A program made the position numbers and the translations under genes. Shown piece by piece: positions 29,685 to 36,085 of a DNA stretch of 64,000 nt. Every line of letters begins with the position of its first letter. Positions within the stretch are counted from its first letter, which is position 1. The notes below the pieces were generated by a model. The model saw only the letters and a list, made by a program, of their open reading frames with translations. It was not told the origin of the DNA and did not search any database. The stretch spans positions 186,001-250,000 of the forward strand of contig NZ_JARXVG010000003.1 of NCBI RefSeq assembly GCF_029892485.1, in the 5' to 3' direction. The stretch comes from Variovorax boronicumulans (GTDB lineage: Bacteria; Pseudomonadota; Gammaproteobacteria; Burkholderiales; Burkholderiaceae_C).

Positions 29685-30632
29685 ATGAACCTGCTCGCTT
29701 CGATGCGATATCTGGTCGCGCTGAGCGAGCACAAGCATTTCGGCCGCGCAGCCCAGGCCTGCCACATCACCCAGCCGGCACTGTCGAATGCGCTGCGTGC
29801 GCTCGAAACCGAGTTCGGCGTCGTCATCGTCAAGCGCGCCCGTGTCTACGTCGGCCTCACGCACGAAGGCGAGCGTGTGCTGGCCACGGCACAGCGCATG
29901 CTGCGCGACAACGAGGTGCTGCTGCAGGAGCTGCGCAGCGACGTGGACAACCCCCACGGCCGCCTGCGCATGGCGGCGGTGCCCACCGCCATCCCGATAC
30001 TTTCGCGCTTCGCGGCCATGCTGCACCGGCGCCATCCGGGCATCCTGCCGGCCGTGCTCTCCATGAGTTCGCAGGACCTGGAGACCGGGCTGGAAAGCCT
30101 CTCGATCGACCTCGCCCTCGGCTACACCGAGCGCATGCACATGCCCGGCATCAAGCTCAGGGCATGGCCGCAGAGCATCGAGCACTACTTCCTGCTGCGG
30201 CGCGCCCAGACGCCTTCGGCGGACGAATTGCGTATCGGCGAGCCCATCACCTGGGCCGAGGCCGGCAAGCTCCCGCTGTGCCTGCTCACCACCGACATGC
30301 ACAACCGGGCCATCACGGACCAGGCGCTGCGCGAGGCCGGCGTGCCGGTGTCGCCGGCCATCGAGACCAACTCGGTGCTCACGCTCACGCTAGCCGTAAG
30401 CGCGGGCAACGTCGGCAGCGTGCTGCCGGGCGCGATGGTTGCGGCCGTGCGCAGCCACCGCGAGCTCGAGGCGCTGCCGCTGGTGGCGCCCGAGGTGCGC
30501 ACGCCCATCGGCTTCATGACGCAGGACGGCGTGCGGTCCTCGCGCGCGCTCGATGCGGCGCTGGCCTTCCTGCAAACGCCGGAATGGGCCGAGCAGGTTC
30601 GCCTGCACAGCGGGACGCTCGGCAGCGACTGA
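29685..30632 (+). CDS. LysR-type regulator next to oxalate/formate genes
   Basis: A 315-aa LysR protein. The helix-turn-helix is at residues 1-62 (MRYLVALSEHKHFGRAAQAC, HITQPALSNALRALETEFG). The effector domain follows (AVPTAIPILSRFAAMLHRRHP; LGYTERMHMPGIKLR). The N-terminus resembles LysR proteins found beside formate dehydrogenase operons in Burkholderiales, such as FdsR; this is recalled, not aligned. It directly precedes the oxalate/formate antiporter gene on the same strand and is the best candidate to bind the 33-bp element at 30663 and 36022. Confidence 0.88.
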   Translation: MNLLASMRYLVALSEHKHFGRAAQACHITQPALSNALRALETEFGVVIVKRARVYVGLTHEGERVLATAQRMLRDNEVLLQELRSDVDNPHGRLRMAAVPTAIPILSRFAAMLHRRHPGILPAVLSMSSQDLETGLESLSIDLALGYTERMHMPGIKLRAWPQSIEHYFLLRRAQTPSADELRIGEPITWAEAGKLPLCLLTTDMHNRAITDQALREAGVPVSPAIETNSVLTLTLAVSAGNVGSVLPGAMVAAVRSHRELEALPLVAPEVRTPIGFMTQDGVRSSRALDAALAFLQTPEWAEQVRLHSGTLGSD

Positions 30633-30662
30633 GCGCCCGTCCCGAATCCGGGCATTTAATTA

Positions 30663-30720
30663 TTGAATCGGTCCATGCGCCGATCGAATTTGACGGCGTG
30701 TAAAACATTCGGACACACTC
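30663..30720 (+). promoter_or_regulatory. Candidate operator and promoter of the oxalate/formate antiporter gene
   Basis: TTGAATCGG (30663-30671), an 8-base spacer and CCGATCGAA (30680-30688) form an imperfect palindrome that runs straight into TTGACG (30690-30695), a good -35 box. ACACTC follows at 30715-30720. The same order and spacing occur at 36022-36079 upstream of the formate dehydrogenase-like gene, with 27 of 33 positions identical. The -10 region is weak, as expected for an activator-dependent promoter. Confidence 0.7.
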
Positions 30721-30771
30721 CGCGGCCCGGATTCAACACAAAAGTTACAGGTCCGGTGAACTAGGAGAAAT

Positions 30772-32469
30772 ATGGCAGGCTCAACTGCGGGCGTCCTCGA
30801 TGGAGAACGCCTGGCTGGAGAAGGGGTGCAGCAGCAACCCGGCTTCCTCGATAAAGAACGCATCATCGCGGGCCCCGGTTTCAACCGTTGGCTGGTTCCC
30901 CCGGCCGCACTGGCCATCCACCTTTGCATCGGCATGGCCTATGGCTTCTCGGTGTTCTGGCTGCCTCTGTCGAAGGCACTCGGCACCGCCGGCACTGGTG
31001 CCCAAGCTTGCGCGAAGGAGATGAGCTTCTTCGCCGAGCTCTTCGCCACGAACTGCGACTGGCGCGTGGCCACGCTCGGCTGGATGTACACGCTGTTCTT
31101 CGTCTTCCTCGGCTGCTCGGCGGCCTTGTGGGGCGGCTGGCTCGAACGCGCGGGTCCGCGCAAGGCGGGCGTGGTGTCGGCCGTGTGCTGGTGCGGCGGC
31201 ATGCTGCTGTCGGCGCTGGGCATTCACCTGCACCAGTTCTGGCTCATGATCCTCGGCTCGGGCGTGATCGGCGGCATTGGCCTCGGCCTCGGCTACATCT
31301 CGCCGGTGAGCACGCTGATCAAGTGGTTCCCCGACCGCCGCGGCATGGCCACCGGCATGGCCATCATGGGCTTCGGCGGCGGCGCGATGATCGGCTCGCC
31401 GCTGGCGGTCGACCTGATGAAGCGCTTCTCCACCTCCACCGACGTGGGCGTGATGCAGACCTTCGTCGTCATGGCGCTCGGCTACTTCGTCTTCATGATG
31501 GCCGGCGCGCTCGGCTACCGCGTGCCGCCCTCGGGCTGGAAGCCCGAAGGCTGGACGCCGCCTCCGGCCCAAGCCAGCAACACCATGATCACGCAGCGCC
31601 ATGTGCACGTGAAGAAGGTCTGGGGCATTCCGCAGTTCTGGCTCGTGTGGCTGGTGCTGTGCATGAACGTGAGCGCCGGCATCGGCGTGATCGGCATGGC
31701 TTCGCCGATGCTGCAGGAAGTGTTCGGCGGCGCGCTGATCGAACTGCCCAAGAAGTTCGGCGAGCTCGACAAGACCCAGCTCGCCGCCATTGCAGCGGTG
31801 GCCGGCGGCTTCACGGCGTTGCTGTCGCTCTTCAACATCGGCGGGCGCTTCGTGTGGGCGAGCCTGTCGGACAAGCTGGGCCGCAAGCTCACCTACACGG
31901 TGTTCTTCGTGCTCGGCGCGATCCTGTACGCGAGCATTCCCTCGTCGGCCGGTGCGGGCAGCAAGCTGCTGTTCGTGGGTGCCTGCTGCGTGATCGTGTC
32001 GATGTACGGCGGCGGCTTCGCCACCGTGCCGGCCTACCTGGCCGACCTGTTCGGCACGCAGTTCGTGGGTGCCATCCATGGCCGCCTGCTCACCGCGTGG
32101 GCCACGGCCGGCATCCTCGGCCCGGTGGTGGTGAACTACATGCGCGAATACCAGCTGGGCCTGGGCCTGCCGCGCGAGCAGGTCTACAACCAGACCATGT
32201 ACATCCTCGTGGGCATGCTGGTCATCGGTTTCATCGCGAACCTGCTGGTGCGCCCGGTGGCCGACAAGCACTTCATGACCGATGCCGAACTGGCCGTCGA
32301 GAAGAAGCTGGCGCACGAAAAGGCTTCGGCGGCCGAAGTGGGCAGCGGCTCGGGCCGCGCCGACACCGTGAGCCCGGCGGTCGTGGTGATGGCCTGGGCC
32401 GCAGTGGGTATTCCGCTGGCCTGGGGCGTCTACAAGACGCTGGGCAGCGTGGCGAAGTTCTTCCACTGA
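30772..32469 (+). CDS. oxlT: Oxalate/formate antiporter, OFA family MFS transporter
   Basis: A 565-aa inner-membrane carrier with about 12 helices. It starts with a 38-residue hydrophilic leader, then NRWLVPPAALAIHLCIGMAYGFSVFWLPLS. OFA features include CWCGGMLLSALGIHLHQFW, GLGLGYISPVSTLIKWFPDRRG and NIGGRFVWASLSDKLGRK. OFA proteins exchange oxalate for formate; other monocarboxylates are possible substrates. A 70-residue C-terminal region with a further helix ends the protein. An AGGAG site precedes the ATG. The upstream element and the linked FDH gene favour the formate role. Confidence 0.88.
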   Translation: MAGSTAGVLDGERLAGEGVQQQPGFLDKERIIAGPGFNRWLVPPAALAIHLCIGMAYGFSVFWLPLSKALGTAGTGAQACAKEMSFFAELFATNCDWRVATLGWMYTLFFVFLGCSAALWGGWLERAGPRKAGVVSAVCWCGGMLLSALGIHLHQFWLMILGSGVIGGIGLGLGYISPVSTLIKWFPDRRGMATGMAIMGFGGGAMIGSPLAVDLMKRFSTSTDVGVMQTFVVMALGYFVFMMAGALGYRVPPSGWKPEGWTPPPAQASNTMITQRHVHVKKVWGIPQFWLVWLVLCMNVSAGIGVIGMASPMLQEVFGGALIELPKKFGELDKTQLAAIAAVAGGFTALLSLFNIGGRFVWASLSDKLGRKLTYTVFFVLGAILYASIPSSAGAGSKLLFVGACCVIVSMYGGGFATVPAYLADLFGTQFVGAIHGRLLTAWATAGILGPVVVNYMREYQLGLGLPREQVYNQTMYILVGMLVIGFIANLLVRPVADKHFMTDAELAVEKKLAHEKASAAEVGSGSGRADTVSPAVVVMAWAAVGIPLAWGVYKTLGSVAKFFH

Positions 32470-32591
32470 GTCGACTACACACGGCTTCTCGATGACGATG
32501 CGGCCGGCCGGGTTCACACCCGCCGGCCGCATCGTCGTTTCCGGGCCGACATAGCGCCGGGCGCCGCGGATGGTTTACCCTTCGCGCCAAG

Positions 32592-32939
32592 ATGAAATCC
32601 AAAGTCCAGTTCCGCCTGCGCGTCTACAGGGACGACGCCATCGCCATCGGCCCCGGCAAGATCGCGGTGCTCGAGGCCGTGGCCGAGACCGGTTCGATTT
32701 CCGCGGCGGCCCGTTTGCTCGGCATGTCGTACCGCCGGGCCTGGATGCTGGTCGACGAGATGAACAAGGCCCTGGTCTCGCCTGCGGTGAACACGGCCGC
32801 CGGCGGCTCGCGCGGCGGCGGCACGGCGCTTACGCCGGTGGGCGAGGAAATCGTCAAGCACTACCGTGCCATCGAGAACGCAGCGAAGCTGGCCACCTCC
32901 GCGGACATTCTCGCGCTCACGCGGCTGCTGGCGCCGTAG
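32592..32939 (+). CDS. One-domain ModE-like regulator (winged helix, no molbindin domain)
   Basis: A 115-aa protein matching the N-terminal DNA-binding domain of ModE: GPGKIAVLEAVAETGSISAA, ARLLGMSYRRAWMLVDEMNK, then a Gly-rich wing (AAGGSRGGGTALTPVGEEI). ModE represses molybdate uptake genes when molybdate binds its C-terminal MOP domains; that part is absent here, so how it senses molybdate is unclear. It lies 178 bp upstream of modB, on the same strand. A ModE-like box sits in the gap. Confidence 0.88.
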   Translation: MKSKVQFRLRVYRDDAIAIGPGKIAVLEAVAETGSISAAARLLGMSYRRAWMLVDEMNKALVSPAVNTAAGGSRGGGTALTPVGEEIVKHYRAIENAAKLATSADILALTRLLAP

Positions 32940-33025
32940 CCTGGGAAGCGCGCTAACGCTTGCGGGGTGCTGCCAACACCGCACTGCGGCGCAGCACTTC
33001 GCACGGGACTTTGCGGTCGGGGCAA

Positions 33026-33047
33026 CGCTATGTCGGCCAGTATATGG
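33026..33047. promoter_or_regulatory. ModE-like operator upstream of modB
   Basis: CGCTATGT, seven bases, then TATATGG form an imperfect dyad close to known ModE boxes, which have CGxTATAT and TAYATAACG halves. It is 70 bp upstream of the modB start and downstream of the ModE-like gene. Function is inferred from position and resemblance. Confidence 0.55.
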
Positions 33048-33055
33048 AGACTAGG

Positions 33056-33080
33056 CCCCTTGCACACCTGCTGCAAGGGG
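33056..33080 (+). promoter_or_regulatory. Perfect hairpin in the modB leader
   Basis: CCCCTTGCA (33056-33064) and TGCAAGGGG (33072-33080) are perfect inverted repeats around a 7-base loop. There is no T tract after it, so it is not a standard terminator. It lies between the ModE-like box and modB and could act as a leader-RNA structure or a second protein site. Confidence 0.5.
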
Positions 33081-33117
33081 AAATCTGCCGGTCGTGCAAC
33101 AATCCCGCCGTATTCAA

Positions 33118-33801
33118 ATGAACACGACGAGCTCACTCATCGCCTCGACCGACTGGTCGCCCCTGGTCCTGTCGCTCAAGGTGGCGGCGGTGGCGACCGT
33201 GCTGGCGCTGATTGCGGGCGTGGCGCTGGGTTGGGTGTTCGCGCGCAAGCGCTTCTTCGGCCGCACCGTGCTGGAAGCCGTGTTCATGCTGCCGCTGGTG
33301 CTGCCGCCCACGGTGATTGGCTACGCCATCCTTGTCGCGGCCGGCCGCCGCAGCCCGCTGGGCGCGTGGCTGCGCGAGCACCTCGACTACACCATCATCT
33401 TCAGCTGGCACGGTGCCGTGGTGGCCTCGGCCGTGGTGGCGCTGCCGTTGGTGCTCAAGTCGGCGAGCGCTGCCTTTTCGAATGTCGACCGCTCGCTCGA
33501 AGCCGCGGCCAGCACGCTGCGGCAGTCGCCGTTCTCGGTGTTCCTGCGCGTGACCCTGCCGCTGGCCTGGCCCGGCATCCTGGCCGGCACGCTGCTCGCG
33601 TTCGCGCGGGCCATGGGCGAGTTCGGCGCCTCGCTGATGGTGGCGGGCTCGATCCCCAAGCAGACGCAGACGCTCTCGATGGCTATCTATGACGCGGTGC
33701 AGTCCGGGCATGAAGATCTCGCGCTGCTTCTCGTCATCGTGACCTCGGTGCTGTCGATCGTCGTGCTCGTGCTGTCGAACCGGTTTTTTTCTCTTCGTTG
33801 A
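33118..33801 (+). CDS. modB: Molybdate ABC transporter permease
   Basis: A 227-aa inner-membrane permease with five or six helices. The EAA loop is seen as LEAAASTLRQSPFSVFLRVTLPLAWPGI (key residues E, A, A and G). GRSPLG-like GRRSPLGAWL and FARAMGEFGASLMVAGSIP are typical of ModB. Start at 33118 (MNTTSSLIASTDWSP) was preferred to an upstream one because no leader is expected. modA follows after 23 bp; the order B-A-C is unusual, as most operons run A-B-C. Confidence 0.95.
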   Translation: MNTTSSLIASTDWSPLVLSLKVAAVATVLALIAGVALGWVFARKRFFGRTVLEAVFMLPLVLPPTVIGYAILVAAGRRSPLGAWLREHLDYTIIFSWHGAVVASAVVALPLVLKSASAAFSNVDRSLEAAASTLRQSPFSVFLRVTLPLAWPGILAGTLLAFARAMGEFGASLMVAGSIPKQTQTLSMAIYDAVQSGHEDLALLLVIVTSVLSIVVLVLSNRFFSLR

Positions 33802-33824
33802 TCTGCATATTTCCAGGAGTGTCG

Positions 33825-34580
33825 ATGCGCCCGTTCCGCCGCCTGTCCGCCGTTCTTGCCTTGGCCCTGGTGTTTCCGCTGGCCGCCGCCGCGCAGCAGA
33901 TCACCGTGTCCGCGGCCGCGAGCCTGACCGATGCGTTCAAGGAAATCGGTCCCAGGTTCGAGGCCTCCAAGCCCGGCGCCACGGTGCGCTTCAACTTCGC
34001 GGCTTCGGGCGTGCTGCTGCAGCAGATCGGGCAGGGCGCGCCGGTCGATGTGTTCGCGAGCGCCGACCAGGAGACGATGAATCGCGGCGCCGAGCAGAAG
34101 CTCATCGACACCGCCACCCGCAAGAACTTCGTGAGCAACAGCCTCGTGCTGATCGAGCCCGCGAAGGACGGGGTGGGCGTGAAGTCGCTGCAGGATCTGA
34201 CGGGCGCCAGCGTCAAGAAGATCGCCATCGGCAAGACCGCCACCGTGCCGGTCGGCCGATACACGAAGCAGGTGCTGGACAGCGCCAATCTCTGGACCGC
34301 GCTCGAACCCAGGTTCGTGCAGGCCGACAGCGTGCGCCAGGTGCTCGACTACGTGAGCCGCGGCGAGGTAGAAGCAGGCTTCGTCTATCGCACCGATGCG
34401 GCCGTGGCGGGCGACAAGGTCAGGATCGTGCTCTCGCCCTCGGGCAGCAGCCCCGTGACCTACCCGATCGCCGTGGTGGCCGAGAGCAGGCAGAAGGCGC
34501 TGGCCGGCGACTTCCTCGCCTTCCTCTCGACCGACGCCGCGCAGCAAGTGCTGGCCCGCTACGGATTCGGCAAGCCATGA
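33825..34580 (+). CDS. modA: Molybdate ABC transporter substrate-binding protein
   Basis: A 251-aa periplasmic protein with a signal peptide (MRPFRRLSAVLALALVFPLAAAAQ, key cut near AAA-QQ). The mature start ITVSAAASLTDAFKEIG and the FNFAASGVLLQQIGQGAPVDVFASA segment are the oxyanion-binding loops of ModA. The start at 33825 follows a CCAGGAGTG ribosome site. The stop codon overlaps the modC start (ATGA). It should bind molybdate or tungstate. Confidence 0.95.
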   Translation: MRPFRRLSAVLALALVFPLAAAAQQITVSAAASLTDAFKEIGPRFEASKPGATVRFNFAASGVLLQQIGQGAPVDVFASADQETMNRGAEQKLIDTATRKNFVSNSLVLIEPAKDGVGVKSLQDLTGASVKKIAIGKTATVPVGRYTKQVLDSANLWTALEPRFVQADSVRQVLDYVSRGEVEAGFVYRTDAAVAGDKVRIVLSPSGSSPVTYPIAVVAESRQKALAGDFLAFLSTDAAQQVLARYGFGKP

Positions 34581-35365
34581 TCGATGTCGATCTGAAGCTC
34601 ACGGTGCAGGACGGGGCGCGACGCTTCGACCTGGCCGCGCGCTTCCAGACCGACGTTCCCTTCGCCGCGCTCTACGGCCCGTCGGGTGCGGGCAAGTCGC
34701 TGACGCTGCAGGCCATCGCCGGGCTGCTGCATCCGTCGTCGGGCCATGTGCGGCTGGACGGCCGCACGCTGTACGACGCGGCGCAGCGCATCGATGTGCC
34801 TGCGCCGGAGCGGCGCATTGGCTACCTGTTCCAGAACTACGCGCTGTTCCCGCACCTCACGGTGCGCGAGAACGTGTGCTTCGGCCTCACCTCATGGCGC
34901 CGCCGCCGGTTGCCGCCGAAGGAGGCGGAGACGGTGCAGGCCCTGCTAGAAGGCTTCGGCCTCGCGGCGCTGGCCGACAGCCGGCCGCAGAAACTTTCCG
35001 GCGGCCAGCAGCAGCGTGTGGCGCTCGCGCGCGCGCTGGCCTGCCAGCCTCAGGTGCTGCTGCTCGACGAGCCCTTTGCCGCCCTCAACCCGATGCTGCG
35101 CGCCGAGCTGCGCAACGAACTCGCGCAGGTGCGCCGCCAGTGGGGCATTCCGGTGCTGATGATCACGCACGACATCGAGGACGTGCTCGCGCTCGCCGAC
35201 GTCGCCTTCGTCTACAAGGACGGCCAGGTGGTGCGCGAGATCGACCTGCACACCGCCGAAAGCCGCGACGTCGCGCTGCGCGAAGTGGCGGGCGTGCCGG
35301 CTGTCGAAGAGACGCCGTTGCGCAGCAAGTTGCGCAGGCTGCTGAGGCAGGACGCGCAGCGTTGA
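34577..35365 (+). CDS. modC: Molybdate ABC transporter ATP-binding protein (short form)
   Basis: A 262-aa ABC ATPase with Walker A GPSGAGKSLTLQ, Q-loop YLFQNYALFPHLTV, signature LSGGQQQRVALARAL and Walker B VLLLDEPFAALN followed by MITHDIEDVL. Classical ModC is about 350 aa with a C-terminal MOP domain that binds molybdate; this protein ends about 35 residues after the ATPase core and has none. Together with the short ModE, the system lacks both usual molbindin sensors. It is translationally coupled to modA. Confidence 0.93.
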   Translation: MIDVDLKLTVQDGARRFDLAARFQTDVPFAALYGPSGAGKSLTLQAIAGLLHPSSGHVRLDGRTLYDAAQRIDVPAPERRIGYLFQNYALFPHLTVRENVCFGLTSWRRRRLPPKEAETVQALLEGFGLAALADSRPQKLSGGQQQRVALARALACQPQVLLLDEPFAALNPMLRAELRNELAQVRRQWGIPVLMITHDIEDVLALADVAFVYKDGQVVREIDLHTAESRDVALREVAGVPAVEETPLRSKLRRLLRQDAQR

Positions 35366-35391
35366 CTTTTATGTATCGCATGTGCGATACA
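35362..35391 (+). promoter_or_regulatory. Candidate parDE promoter with overlapping operator palindrome
   Basis: TTGACT (35362-35367) and GATACA (35386-35391) are separated by 18 bp. Between them lies a perfect palindrome, GTATCGCA-TG-TGCGATAC (35373-35390), covering the spacer and the -10 region, a typical site for antitoxin autorepression. Predicted transcription starts about 2 bases before the ATG at 35400, so the message may be leaderless. Confidence 0.6.
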
Positions 35392-35399
35392 CTTTTGCG

Positions 35400-35678
35400 A
35401 TGAAGACTGCCACCATCCCTTCCGTGCGTGTCGATCCTGAATTCCGCGCCCAAGTCGAACAGGTCCTCGGCGAGGGCGAGTCCTTGTCCCAATTCGTTGA
35501 GGCGGCGGTCCGTGCATGCGTTTCCCAGCGTAAGAGCCAGGCCGAGTTTGTCGCCCGTGGCATGAAATCCCTGGCCAGCGCGCGCCGCAGCGGCGAATAC
35601 GTCGATGCCGGTGAGGTGATGCAAGGTCTCAGGTCGAAATTGACGGCGGCGAAGCGGCAAAGCGCAGCGCGCCGGTGA
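35400..35678 (+). CDS. ParD/ribbon-helix-helix type antitoxin
   Basis: A 92-aa antitoxin-like protein. The N-terminal part, IPSVRVDPEFRAQVEQVLGE followed by LSQFVEAAVRACVSQR, is a ribbon-helix-helix DNA-binding segment. The C-terminal part (RSGEYVDAGEVMQGLRSKL) resembles the toxin-binding tail of ParD proteins. The ATG at 35400 is preferred over a GTG inside the operator palindrome. It overlaps the toxin start (GTGA). The pair lies between modC and the FDH-like gene. Confidence 0.85.
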   Translation: MKTATIPSVRVDPEFRAQVEQVLGEGESLSQFVEAAVRACVSQRKSQAEFVARGMKSLASARRSGEYVDAGEVMQGLRSKLTAAKRQSAARR

Positions 35679-35989
35679 GCTACAAGGTCCGGTTCACGCT
35701 GCAGGCGGCCCAAGACCTGCAGCGCCTGTACGACTTCGTGCTCGAGCGCGAACTCCAGAGAGGCGGCGACCTGGAATTGGCCTCGCGGGCTCTGGATGCG
35801 ATCGAGAAGGGCATGGCAGCGCTCACGTTTTCACCGTTCACTTGCCGCAAGGCGGGCAACAGCCCCTTCATTCGCGAACTCGTGATTCCGTTCGGCGCCA
35901 GCGGCTATGTCGCGCTGTTCGAGATAGAGGCGAGCGACTCGGTCGTCGTGGCGGCCGTCAGGCACCAGCGGGAAGACGACTACCACTGA
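35675..35989 (+). CDS. RelE/ParE family toxin
   Basis: A 104-aa toxin of the ParE/RelE superfamily starting with GTG. The fold marks are YKVRFTLQAAQDLQRLYDFV at the N-terminus and the closing strands FIRELVIPFGASGYVALFEIE and VVVAAVRHQREDDYH. ParE proteins target gyrase, RelE proteins cut mRNA; the final RHQREDDYH fits ParE better. It is coupled to the antitoxin by a 4-bp overlap. Confidence 0.85.
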   Translation: MSYKVRFTLQAAQDLQRLYDFVLERELQRGGDLELASRALDAIEKGMAALTFSPFTCRKAGNSPFIRELVIPFGASGYVALFEIEASDSVVVAAVRHQREDDYH

Positions 35990-36021
35990 AGCCGGCGAGG
36001 CAGCGCCCCTTCATTTCCTTT

Positions 36022-36079
36022 TTGAATCGGCGCATGTCCCGATTCAATTTGACGCTCCTCATGCCCGCGGCGAACACTC
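36022..36079 (+). promoter_or_regulatory. Candidate operator and promoter of the FdhF/YdeP-type gene
   Basis: TTGAATCGG (36022-36030), 8 bases, and CCGATTCAA (36039-36047) form a perfect 9-bp inverted repeat. It is followed directly by TTGACG (36049-36054) and, at the same distance as at 30663-30720, ACACTC (36074-36079). The start codon is at 36086, so transcription from this promoter would give almost no 5' leader. Confidence 0.7.
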
Positions 36080-36085
36080 GCCCGC

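Noticed and set aside
35382-35399. GTG start for the ParD-like antitoxin inside the operator palindrome
   Set aside because: It would put the coding start within the -10/operator region. The ATG at 35400 gives a normal ribbon-helix-helix N-terminus.
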